From assembly GCF_015471405.1 (NCBI RefSeq), contig NZ_BLVZ01000001.1, positions 496,001 to 560,000 on the forward strand: a stretch of DNA of 64,000 nt, in the 5' to 3' direction. Positions within the stretch are counted from its first letter, which is position 1; each line of letters starts with the position of its first letter. The translations under genes were made by a program, and so were the position numbers. Below, one piece after another: positions 18,901 to 26,000 of this stretch. Under the pieces are notes generated by a model. That model saw only the letters and a list, made by a program, of their open reading frames with translations. It had not been told where the DNA came from and searched no databases. The DNA comes from Pseudomonas cichorii. Lineage in GTDB: Bacteria > Pseudomonadota > Gammaproteobacteria > Pseudomonadales > Pseudomonadaceae.

Positions 18901-20080
18901 GGTGCTGCACATGACATCGGCCCACTGGCACAGCCTGGTCGGCGGCTGGCACCCACAACCGGAGCGCGCCCTGGCCTGCCTGGGCAATGTGCGGCTGATC
19001 AACGTGACCGGCGATGCTCTGTCGGCGCAGAAGCTGGAGCAATGGGCCAGGATCCGGCCGGCTCACACCCGACTGGTGAACACCTACGGCCCTACCGAGG
19101 CGACCGTATCCTGTACCGCCGCTTATGTGGGCGAAGCAGCAGGCGACCGGCCGATGGAAGCCTTGGTGAGCATTGGCAAACCCATGGCCAATACCCGTAT
19201 TTACCTGCTGGACCCACACCTGCGCCCCGTGCCTTTCGGTACTACGGGGGAAATGTATATCGGTGGCCACGGGGTCGCTCGCGGCTACCTGAACCTGGAA
19301 ACCGCCAATGCCGAACGCTTCCTGGCCGACCCGTTCAGCGACGAAGCCGATGCCCGCCTGTACAAGACCGGCGATCTGGCCCGTTACCTGAGCGACGGCA
19401 GCCTGGCGTTCATGGGCCGTAACGACTTCCAGGTCAAGGTCAGGGGTTTCCGGATCGAGCTGGGGGAAATCGAATCCCGGCTTGCCGGCTGTGCCGGGGT
19501 CAAGGAAGCGGCCGTCATCGCCCGCGAAGACGTGCCCGGCGAGAAACGGCTGGTGGCCTATGTGGTCGCGCAGGCCGGTCATGTCCTCAGTGCCACGGCA
19601 TTGCGCGAAGAACTCGCGCCGCAACTGGCCGAGTACATGCTGCCCGGCGCTTTCGTGATCATCGATGCCATGCCATTGACCCCCAACGGCAAGCTCGACC
19701 GCGCACGGCTTCCAGCACCGGACCAGCAAGCCTTTGCCCAGCGCGCCTATGAAGCCCCGAGTGGCGAGACCGAGCAATTGCTGGCCAGCCTGTGGGCCGA
19801 CCTGCTCGGTTTCGAGCACATCGGTCGTAACGATTCGTTCTTCGAGCTGGGCGGTCACTCCCTGACAGCGGTGCAATTGACCCTGCGGATTCGTGAGGAA
19901 ACCGGCGTCGACATTCCTCTCAGAACCCTTTTTGAACAGAACTCGCTGATGGCTCTGGCCGACCACATCAACACCTTGCAACTGGCGCTGTACGACGCCG
20001 ACGACCTGCTCGCGCTCGAACAGGAACTGGCTTTGCTCTCTGAAAGCGACCTGCTCGCTATTGTCTCCAAGGATGCCTGA
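3911..20080 (+). CDS. SyrE-like lipopeptide synthetase, modules 1-5 (Ser-Dab-Asp?-Lys?-Dab)
   Basis: The 5389-residue protein has five C-A-T modules. The first C domain (about 10-450, HHLMTDG at 146) is of the lipo-initiating type. A-domain ten-residue codes read by eye are: A1 DVWHLSLIDK (Ser), A2 DLEHNTTVSK (Dab), A3 DMKDLGMVDK (acidic type; Asp inferred), A4 DAESVGTIVK (Lys-like), A5 DLEHNTTVSK (Dab). Carrier serines are 1017, 2079, 3171, 4234 and 5317. The C domains of modules 3 and 5 carry the extra HHxLxxxGD-type motif (HHMLGHEGD, HHLLDQEGD) of dual condensation/epimerisation domains, implying D-Dab2 and a D residue 4. There is no thioesterase; a short helical tail probably docks to the next protein, whose gene overlaps this one. 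Ser1, Dab2, Dab5 and the overall order match pseudomycin. Confidence 0.93.
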   Translation: MASSTPQVLEQETPAYGLASVQQGIWLDQMAHPELPYYNIGMAMEIRGEINVPLFEKAIQLVVERHDSLRLSFDVQDGVACQRVLPRVDVALEVVDLSGEQDPEKVARAYLQEEFRRPFASLTGVLWSVRLVRCGPQLYYWLTRYHHLMTDGISVMLMGRAVEQAYNGLLIGEDDPAQGPSYLSFLEEDRGYLESSRFERDRAFWQEVFAELPPPLLQQRFAVPGNGVAPSAQVQTMMPRKLFNELAEFATGQGLSLAHVFMTVISTYFCRTTGVDSIVIGMPVHNRTNARQKATVGMFSSVSPIRLEVDTQASLIDLMQVTAGQLRRCYRHQRFPIAELNRTLKLAQQGRRQLFDVSISFESLNGDATLGGQETEIFTQDNGYERLPLAIFVRDYHASDDVYLDFNFNTAFFTQEEVQVIQGRMVSMFEALIEHHALPVAQFPIMPQTEQDRVLHTFNATQHDYPRDELIHGLFEQQVERTPDAAAVSDHNGRSLSYEALNQRANQLAHQLIKQGVTPDARVAVALRRSNELVVALLAILKAGGAYVPIDPDLPDNRRDYMLDDSAPVAMLTSGALLDNVARADIPVLLVDEDIDRSAFPNTNPDPALLGLEATHLAYVLYTSGSTGKPKGVMNEHRGVVNRLLWARDEYRVNETDRVLQKTPFGFDVSVWEFFLPLLTGAHLYMALPGGHQDPAYLAQVMREQNITLLHFVPSMLEVFLEHGDNQGFTALSRVLCSGEAFPRSLQKRFEEQLAPVELHNLYGPTEAAIDVTSWHCRPTDEGDSVPIGRPIANIQIYILDPHGQPTPVGVAGEINIGGVGVARGYLNLPELSAERFVRDPFSRAPQARLYKTGDLGRWLDNGAVEYIGRNDFQVKIRGQRIELGEIEAKLALHEAIKEAVVLARDEASGEKRLVAYFTSTSDSALNIRELRDHLHAQLPAYMVPAAYVGLETLPLTGNGKLDRGLLPAPTADDVISRRYEAPQGQLENALAELWQNLLKVPQVGREDHFFELGGHSLLAIQLISQMRQQLSIELDLAELFAHPTLADLAQIAASAGRSSLPDITPVDREADLPMSFAQQRLWFLAQMEGASEAYHMPAGLRLRGTLDVSVLQSALDRVVTRHEVLRTRFVPHASQQAVQVIDAENIGFTLKRIDLSGQADAEQQMQALAHEEALAPFDLERGPLVRGTLIRLGETEHVLLVTLHHIISDGWSIGVLTREVAALYDALRQGHADPLPPLALQYADYAAWQRRWLTGEVLEKQSRYWKETLADAPALLTLPTDRPRPAEQSYSGASLPVAFDEELTQALKTLGQRHGATLYMTVMSAWAALLSRLCGQDEVVIGSPMANRTRSEVEPLIGFFVNTLAIRVDTSGQPDVGSLLARVKAQTLAAQRHQDLPFEQVVEIVNPFRSLSHTPIFQAMLSWQDTGVGQAELGELLLEDLGLLNDIAKFDLSLDLGETNGRLSGNLEYATALFDEATAQRYLGYFERILRAMADDDRSVVEHIELLDASERQRVLQDLNPARTPYPHDRTIHSLFEDQASVRGDELAVAFEGQRLSYSELNRQANRLAHHLIGLGVRPDDRVAICVERSARMVVGLLGILKAGAAYVPLDPDYPEQRIAYMLEDSAPSVLVSQHEVLGRVPQLSIPLVLLDEPIEGRDDNPFVADLKPEHLAYVIYTSGSTGNPKGVMIEHRSLVNYSLDAARLFELSTRDTVLQQNTLNFDLSIEEIFPAMLAGATLKPTRSLFGTRQDDDEPVATMVHMTAAHWHTMVGEWHLNAELATRQLKDVRLINVTGDALSAQKLQQWETIRPAHVKLVNTYGPTEATVSCTAAYVQGSADDSEASGNATIGTPMANTRIYLLDEQQQPVPFGASGEMFIGGDGIARGYLNLESITLERFLADPFSDQPDARMYKTGDLARYLPDGRIEYLGRNDFQVKVRGFRIELGEIEARLGSLPGIKEAAVIARADSAGEKRLLAYVVPRDGQSIEASELHAQLTPLLAEYMMPAAFVSLPAFPLTANRKLDRKALPEPTAEAYANRAHEAPQGATETLLAQAWQEVLGIETVGRNDHFFALGGHSLKAVSLIERLREQGLVADVRAVFSTPLLRDMATAIEGGNDSLFVAPANLIPDGCTALTPDMLPLVQLSQQQLDTLAQRVPGGAANVQDIYPLVPLQQGILYHHMLGHEGDAYLVRSLIEFDDRTHLDAFLDALQQVIDRHDILRSSVQWSGLPQAVQIVQRQSTLPVETLALKGHSTALEQLQRASDPRHLRMDLTKAPLLSARIVQDPQSRRWLLALLDHHLISDHVSLAIILEEIQTIMQDRSDQLPVPMPYRDFVAQTLASTPEVHEAYFSERLAVIDTPTAPFDLLNVQGDGADVSEISQYLEPELAHAIREQARRQGMTPAVLFHAAWAQVLARCTDQSDVVFGTVVSGRLQGSSGSERALGVFINTLPVRISLAGQGVRELVSEVARDLGQLLGHEQASLALAQRCSGVPASLPLFTTLLNYRHQTDGGSLANDEAVLQWNGVRFLSNEARTNYPIEVAVADEGQGFSLTTQTAAGVDPQRVASYFIQAVSTLVDALEQTPLRLADTLDILSEAERQQVLTGFNQTAIDFGTPRPLQTLFEAQALTRPDAIALVFEQQQLTYAQLNRRANQLAQRLLVHGIQPEQRVAIFADRGVEMIVALLAVLKAGGAYVPIDPNHPADRIAFILKDSAARLLLCQKTLTPHLPAARYCPALILLDEHDPAVIDDDPQYDENFDPESVGLSAENLAYVIYTSGSTGQSKGVMVEHRSVFNFSHVMAQTTHAHCPPQANIALNAGFYFDMSIKGIAQLFFGHRLIIIPPLIRASGHELLDFLEKHQVHAFDSTPSQLDTLLAAGLLERRSYQPVSVLLGGEALNAATWDKLRQSQNIHFYNMYGPTECTVDASLGLISELGDRPSIGKPLSNMQVLVLDKRGQPVPVGVTGELHIGGAGVARGYLNNPQLTAQRFISNPFSSDKQARLYKTGDLGRWKADGSLEYAGRNDFQVKIRGFRIELGEIESALLASPAVREAVVIAREDNPGEASSNRLVAYVCGEPTSAEELRARLIKRLPEYMVPSAFVQLDAMPLTANGKLDRRALPAPGQDSLASRAYEEPQGEVEQAIANIWQDLLHVERVGRNDGFLELGGHSLLSVQLQARLHTELGVEIDLRTLFAQSSLQELAAYVAQADQSRSQPIPLADRQQALPVSLAQQRLWFLDQLDRNASAAYHIPALLRLTGKLDRAALQRALARIVERHESLRTTFERHGTQVQQHIAAPGSGIVISETTVTHPVDRLTLQRMAEEEVARPFDLAKGPLVRAHLVILGDDEHRLWVTLHHIISDGASLGVLIDEFSALYSAFAKGETDPLPALAIQYADHAVWQRQWLSGSRLQAQKDYWQQHLQGAPTLLELPTDRPRPLVQSHAGGQYNVALPTELTSGLRALSRRHGNTLFMTLMAGWAALLSRLSGQTDIVIGTPVANRQREETESLIGFFVNTLAIRVRLDDEPTVTQLLEQVKASTLGAFSHQELPFEHVVETLNPARSLGHSPVFQSMLALKNGDAEPALQLPGLTLSAEDYEHRSTQFDLSLSLTDDGTDLTGSVEYASDLFDDSTIARFMSHFQTLLDSLLGNDLQAVSRLPLLNEEEREQVLHGWNATERPLPGNPCIHELFEQQVRNQPDELALIFEDRHLSYAELNAEANRLAHYLLATGIQPDDRVALAIERSPRLIVALLAILKAGAAYVPLDPAYPAERLAYMLRDSAPRALLCEHGALQRLGELPAGLQVIALDDEFQPWNTLDDSNPDAAALGLTASNLAYVIYTSGSTGTPKGVMLEHAGLRNEVAAICKLTGLVAGERSLQFASVNFDASTEEIFGALISGATLVLRNDDWLTYASNFWALCAENRLSVVSLPTRFWQQLAQDQKAPIPEQVRVVVIGGEELSTEAVQQWFARPGHTPRLLNTYGPTEATIVTTAAEVQPQDTPNRSIGRPLDNTRVYVLDRHGEPLPTGVVGELYIGGAGVARGYLNQPQLSAERFPICPFGNDRQRMYRTGDLGRWLPDGTLQFLGRNDDQVKIRGLRIELGEIENALAACPGVRQAVVLARDDTPGQARDLRLVAYLCGESLSVEQLRAQLLERLPDFMVPSAFVQLDALPLTPNGKLDRRALPVPDQQAFTSRRNEAPQGETETVLATLWQELLGLEKVGRHDRFFELGGHSLMAVTLIDRLRQLGLNADVRSVFTAPSLHELAATLQHGNVLQFETPANPIQAGCTELTPDLLPLVELSQSHIDHIVMQVPGGAANIQDVYPLVPLQQGILFHHLLDQEGDAYLVRSVLEFSERATLDAFLEALQQVIDRHDSLRTSIHWSGLPQPLQVVQRNARLTVNSLDFTGDDIRGQLERATEPGRQRIDLGKAPLIHAHITHDVDTQCWLLTLLDHHIINDHVSLGIVLDEIRTIMDGDAARLPEPQHYREFVAQTLASPVELHEDYFRRRLADVDSPTAPFDVMDVQSDFQNHILTLDEDFTQSLRTQARSRGVLPATILHAAWAMVLARCTCRDDVVFGTVLSGRLQGGAGAQSAVGMFINTLPVRVQLAGRSVQGLIGETHQDLSELLGHEQAALTTAQSCSGIDTGLPLFTSLLNYRLHARAAEGLADWPGIRVLTDVDNGDYPLSLSVDDYPQHLTLTLQSVPVMDARRIADMTLKALKLLVQALAENPDIELADLDLLSDEERQRVLVELNQSQTAYLQDTCIHQLFEAQVLRQPEAIAVRDRERNLSYQELNRQANLVAHQLLAQGLQPDDRVALLLERGPELIIGMLGILKAGGAYVPLDPDYPAERLAHIATDSAPKVLLSRAGRLNSLPELSIPTLLIDAGFLTRSNPEQEHNPDLALSSRNLAYVIYTSGSTGLPKGVMIEHRSLVNYSLDAASLFELTSDDLVLQQNSPNFDLSVEEIFPALLAGATLMPTQEIFGTDGLIGEAAPTVLHMTSAHWHSLVGGWHPQPERALACLGNVRLINVTGDALSAQKLEQWARIRPAHTRLVNTYGPTEATVSCTAAYVGEAAGDRPMEALVSIGKPMANTRIYLLDPHLRPVPFGTTGEMYIGGHGVARGYLNLETANAERFLADPFSDEADARLYKTGDLARYLSDGSLAFMGRNDFQVKVRGFRIELGEIESRLAGCAGVKEAAVIAREDVPGEKRLVAYVVAQAGHVLSATALREELAPQLAEYMLPGAFVIIDAMPLTPNGKLDRARLPAPDQQAFAQRAYEAPSGETEQLLASLWADLLGFEHIGRNDSFFELGGHSLTAVQLTLRIREETGVDIPLRTLFEQNSLMALADHINTLQLALYDADDLLALEQELALLSESDLLAIVSKDA
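11731..13420 (+). repeat. A-T didomain repeat, module 3 copy
   Basis: About 1.69 kb covering the end of C3, all of A3 and the start of T3 is near-identical to 29387-31076 in module 8. The offset is a constant 17656 bp at both ends, so there is no net length change. Stretches of more than 50 bases are identical, for example around 12470-12530. Confidence 0.85.
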
Positions 20081-23000
20081 ATTGAACGACCGTAACGAAA
20101 GTCTCGACCAGTTGAAACGCGCCGCCCTGCTGCGCCTGCTCCAGCAACGTGGCGCCAGCCGTACCGAACGGGCACCGCAGGATGCAATCGAAGCGGCCGA
20201 CCGCAGCGCCGCGCTGCCGCTGTCATTCGCCCAGCAACGCTTGTGGTTCCTCGACCAGCTCGATCACACCGCCAGCGTGGCCTATCACATGCCTGCGGCC
20301 TTGCGCCTGACGGGCAGTCTGGACAGATCGGCACTCAAGTCCGCACTCGACCATCTGGTGGCGCGTCACGAAAGCCTGCGCACGACCTTCAAGCAAGAAA
20401 ACGAGCAACCGGTGCAAGTCATCGCCGCTGCCGACAGTGGCTTTGTGTTGGTGGAGCAGGATCTGCGTGAGCAGTCGCCCGGACAGGCACGCCTGAGCGC
20501 CACCCGGATCAGCGAAGCCGAAGCCGCCGAGCCTTTCGACCTGTTGGAAGGGCCGCTGATTCGCGGTCGCCTGCTGCAAGTGACCGATGAAGAACACCTG
20601 CTGCTGATCACCCAGCACCACATCATTTCCGATGGCTGGTCCATTGAAGTGCTGGTCCGGGAGTTCTCGGCGCTTTATGAAGCCTTTGTCGGCAACCAGC
20701 CGAACCCGCTGCCGCCCTTGTCGATCCAGTATGCCGATTACGCTGCCTGGCAACGTCAACGCATGAATGGCGACCTCCAGACACAACATGTGGAGTTCTG
20801 GCGTAATCACCTGAGCGGCGCACCCGTCCTGCTGACGGTTCCCACTGACCGGCCTCGCCCGCCAGTACAAAGCCATGAAGGCAGCACCCTGAAATTCACT
20901 CTGCCCAAGGAGCTGTCTCGCGCAATCGGTGCCTTTGCCCAGTTGCGCGCCGCAACGCCATTCATGACCCTGATGGCGGCCTGGGCCGTGCTGTTGACCC
21001 GCATCAGCGGCCAGCAGGACGTAGTGATCGGCACTGTCGCCGCCAATCGTGACCGCCAGGATGTACAAGGTCTGATCGGCTTCTTTGCCAATACCCTGGC
21101 ATTGCGTGTCCGTTTGCAGGCTGATCCGAGCCTGGATGAAGTCATGGCCCAGGTGCGCAACCTGATGCTGGAATCGTCGAGCTATCAGGACACGCCTTTC
21201 GACCTGGTAGTCGAAGCACTCAAGCCACCGCGCAGTGCCAGCCACAGCCCGATCTTCCAGACCATGCTGTACACCAACGCCGGCAACGACGCAGAACAGC
21301 TGAGCCTGCCGGGCCTGACGCTGGAATTCCTGTCTTCGCGTCAGGAAGACACCCAGCACGATCTGTCTCTGCACATTGACGAGGGCGGCGAGCAACTGGT
21401 GTGCAGCCTGTCCTACTCCACGGCCCTGTTCGACGTCTCGACCATCGAACGACTTTCCCGGCGCTTCGAGCGAGTGCTGCGCTATTTCACCGATGCACCA
21501 CAGACCCGGGTCGGCGCGCTGGACCTGGACCCGGATCTTGAACTGCCACAGGTGCAGCCTGTCAGCCACGATGCTCTGGAAACGCCATTGTCCTGGCACC
21601 AGGAACGTATCTGGTTCGTCGATACCTTTGAAACCGGCTACCTGTATGCCGCCAACCCGATCTACCACAATATCCCGCTGTTGCTGGAACTCAGTGGTGA
21701 AATCAATACCACCGCGCTGCAAACGGCCCTCAATGACTTGATGGCTCGCCATGAAGTCCTGCGCTGTCGGGTACTCAGCGATGGCGCCAGAGCCTGGCAG
21801 CGTTTTGAAAAGAACGCCTCGCTGCCCCTCAACTGCCTGCAAGCAACAACCGATCAATGCACCGCCGTTGCGCTGGAAGATGCGACACAGCCGCTGCATA
21901 TGGACGGCGGTGGCCTGGTGCGGGCGACGCTGGTACAGGACGGTACTCAAGAGGCCGTGCTGGCCATTACCGTTCACCACCTGTTGGCCGATCGGGCTTC
22001 GATGCAGATCATCAAGCGCGACTTGCTGGAGCTGTATGACGCGGCCTGCTCGGAGCGCGAACCGCAGCTTCCGGAACTGCCAGTGGCCTATCGCGATTTC
22101 GCCCAATGGCAGCGTCAGTTGCCTGCCGCCACCCGTGAATCCCTGCATTCGTTCTGGGCCTACCAGCTGCGCGGCAAGCTTCAGCCCATGGAGCTGCCTC
22201 TAAACCGTCCTCGCGCAGCGGTTCACGTATTTACACCGGCCACCCATGCCTTTGCCCTCACTGGCAAACAGGTCAAGGCTATCGAAGCCGTCGCACGCCG
22301 CGCCGGAGTCTCGACCCAAAGCCTGGCCCTGAGTGCATTCACCGCCCTGCTGCGTCGCTATGCCGGGCACGACGAACTGGTGATCGGCACCACCGCTGCC
22401 TGCCGCGAAGACGTGGCCTTGCAGGACATGGTCGGCCCAGTCGGCAACCTGCTGGTGCTGCGCGGTGCCTGCGATGAAAACACCTCGCTGCAAGGCTTGC
22501 TGACCCAGACCTCGACAAAACTGGCTCAGGCCCACAAACATCGCTACATGCAGTTCGACCAACTGGTACTGGCCCTCAATCCCGACAAGGACATGAGCCG
22601 CACCGCGCTGTTCGATGTGCTGTTCAACTTTGAACAGGCTCGCCAGACGCCTGATCAGGTTGCAGGCCTTGGAGTGCGTACCCTGGAAACCAGCCTGGGT
22701 TACGGCAAGAACGACCTGCATCTGTTGATCGTCGCCAGCGAAGCTCAGTGGCAAGGCCACATGACCTACAACGCCGACTTCTTCGATCAGGACTTCATCG
22801 CGCAACTGATGCAGCATTTCGTGCGCCTGCTGGATGCTTTTGCTGAAGATGCCGAACAACCGGTGGATGACATCCCGCTGCTGGATGAACAGGAAAAACT
22901 CCTTCAGGCCTTGCATTGGAACGACACCGAAGCCGCTTACCCGACGGATGCAACACTGCACCAACTGTTCGAGGCGCAGGTGCTGGCCACACCGGAACAT

Positions 23001-26000
23001 ATTGCAGTCAACAGTAGCGAGGGTCAGCTCACCTATAAGGCCCTCAATGAGCGGGCCAACCGCCTGGCTCATCGCCTGCGTGCCAGCGGAGTCGTCGCGC
23101 AGGAATTGATCGCGATCCTGCTGGACCGCTCGCTGGACATGATTGTCAGCACCCTGGCCGTGCTCAAGGCCGGAGCAGCCTATGTCCCCATCGACCCGGC
23201 CTCGCCTGCCGACCGCATGGCCTACATTCTGAAAGACAGCGGCGTGCGCAAGATCATCGCACGGGCAGAGACAGCAGCATCCCTGGCAGACCCGGATCTT
23301 GAAGTCTTCGATCCCGCCTCGATGAACGAAGAGCGCATTACCGCTACAAACCTGGACAACCTGACGGCGCCGGGCCACTTGTGCTACGTGATCTACACCT
23401 CGGGATCCACCGGCCAGCCCAAGGGCACCTTGCTGGAACACCGCAACGTAGTACGCCTGCTGCACAACAGCCGCAGCCCTTTCAGCTTCGGCAGCGACGA
23501 TGTCTGGACGCTGTTCCACTCCAACGCCTTCGATTTCTCGGTATGGGAAATGTTCGGAGCCTTGCTGCACGGCGGGCGTCTGGTGCTGGTGCCGGAACCC
23601 GAGCGCCGTGATCCGGCGCTGTTCCTCGATTTCCTCGAACGCGAGCAGGTCACGGTCCTCAACCAGACTCCCTCGGCCTTCCTGCCCTTGAGCGAAGCAG
23701 CGCTGGGACACAAGGAAACCGCTCTGCGCGCCTTGAAATACGTGATCTTTGGCGGCGAAAGCCTGGAAGTGAACCGTCTGGCAGCGTTCCATGGCGCTTT
23801 CCCCGAGGTGGTGCTGATCAATATGTACGGCATCACCGAAACCTGCGTGCATGTGACCTTCAAGCACATCAAGACCGACGACATCAACGCCGGCATTTCC
23901 AATGTAGGACGGCCGATCCCGACCACTGTGACCTACGTCATGGACGGCAAACAGCGTCTGCTGCCGGTGGGCGTACCGGGGGAAATCTGTGTCGGTGGCC
24001 TTGGGGTCGGGCGCGGCTACCTGAATCGTCCGCAACTCACTGCCGAGCGTTTCATCGACGACCCGCTGCGCCCCGGTGAGCGCCTGTATCGCTCGGGTGA
24101 CCTGGGTAAATTGCTGAGCAATGGCGAGATCGTACACCTGGGCCGCATGGACGCTCAGGTCAAGATTCGTGGCTTCCGTATTGAACTGGGCGAGATCGAG
24201 GCCAAGTTGCTGGCCTGCGAAGGCGTGTATGAAGTGCGCGTACTGGCCCGCGACGATGCCCGCCAGGGCAAACGCCTGATCGCCTACCTGATTCCCGAGC
24301 CGGAAGCCGTGATTGAAGTGGCGGCCCTGCGCAAGCAATTGGGCGCGACCTTGCCGGACTATATGGTGCCCAGCGCCTTTGTCAGCCTGAACGCTTACCC
24401 ACTGACCGCCAACGGTAAACTGGATCAGGATGCCCTGCCCGCTGCTGGCGTAGATTCCATGTCCGAGCGCGGCTATGAAGCGCCACAGGGCACCACCGAA
24501 CAGGCACTGGCGCAGATTTATCAGGAACTGCTGGGCGTTGAGCGCGTAGGGCGTCGTGACGGCTTCTTCGAGCTGGGTGGCCACTCGCTGCTGGCCGCGC
24601 AACTGGTGTCCCGTGTTCGTCAGGTGCTGGGCGGCGAACTGATGCTGCGTGAGCTGTTCAGCCATCCTACCGTCGAAGAACTGGCCAGGGTCATCGGTGC
24701 GCTGGAACAGACCACAGTTGCCGACATTCAGCCCGTCGGCCGTGAAGCTCCGCTGGTCCTGTCCTTCTCTCAACAGCGCCTGTGGTTCCTCGATCAACTG
24801 GACCCCAATGCCAGCATCGCTTATCACATGCCGGCGTCCCTGCAATTGCGCGGCGACCTGAACACTCAGGCCTTGAAAGCTGCACTGGATCATCTGGTGG
24901 CACGTCACGAAGGGCTGCGCACCACCTTCAAGCGTATCGGTGAACAGCCGGTTCAGGTGATTGCCGCCACCGACAGCGGCTTCAGCCTGACCGAACACGA
25001 CCTGCGTGCCCTGCCTTTCGAGGAGGCACAATCCAGCGCGGCACGTATCGCCCAGCGCGAAGCGGCAGCGCCGTTCGATTTGCAACAAGGCCCGCTGATT
25101 CGCGGCAGCCTGGTGCGTCTGGCCGATGACGAATATCGCCTGCATATCACCCAGCACCACATCATCTCCGATGGCTGGTCCGTGGGTGTATTGGTCAAGG
25201 AGTTCGCGCAGCTTTATGAAGCCTTTGCCAACGGCAATACCCCATCGCTCGAACCACTGGCGATCCAGTACGCCGACTATGCCGCCTGGCAGCGCGAAAC
25301 CCTTTCAGGCCCGCAACTGGTCAACCAGCTTGAGCAATGGCGCGAGCACCTGGGTGGCGCGCCGACACTACTGACCCTGCCAGCAGACCGCCCGAGGCCT
25401 GCGCTGCAAAGCTATCGCGGTGCCGACATACCACTGGCATTGAGCCCGCAACTGCTCGCTCAGGTGGAACGCTGCTGCAAGCAACACGACGTCACACTGT
25501 TCATGGTCCTGCTCAGCGCCTGGTCGGTGCTGATGGCGCGGCTGGGCAACGAGCGCGATGTGGTGATCGGCGTGCCGACTGCCAACCGTGGCAATGCGCA
25601 GGTCGAATCCCTGATCGGCTTTTTCGTCAACACGCTGCCGGTGCGGGTGCAATTGCAGGACAGCCCGAGCGTCGCGCAACTGCTGGTGCAGGTCCGGGAC
25701 ACACTGCTGGCGGTCCATGAACGCCAGGAAGTACCTTTCGAGCATGTGATCGAAGCCCTGCAACCTCCGCGGTCCCTGAGCCATAACCCGTTGTGTCAGG
25801 TTGCACTGTCCTTGAACAACACCCCGGACGATGGCCCGCTGAAGTTGCCGGGCCTGACCCTGACAGCCCTGAATCAGGCTCAGGAAACCTCGCAGTTCGA
25901 CCTGATGCTGTCTCTGGCGGAAAACGCCGGAACGCTGGGCGGTGCGATTCAATACGCCACCGACCTGTTTGATCGTGCAACCGTGGAGCGCTTCGCCCAA

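Noticed and set aside
22200..25160. 986-codon open frame on the minus strand opposite the second synthetase
   Set aside because: It is a shadow of high-GC synthetase codons; the translation has no recognisable domain and repeats wherever A or C domains recur. The same applies to other long antisense frames, such as 5843-7921 and 18134-19981.
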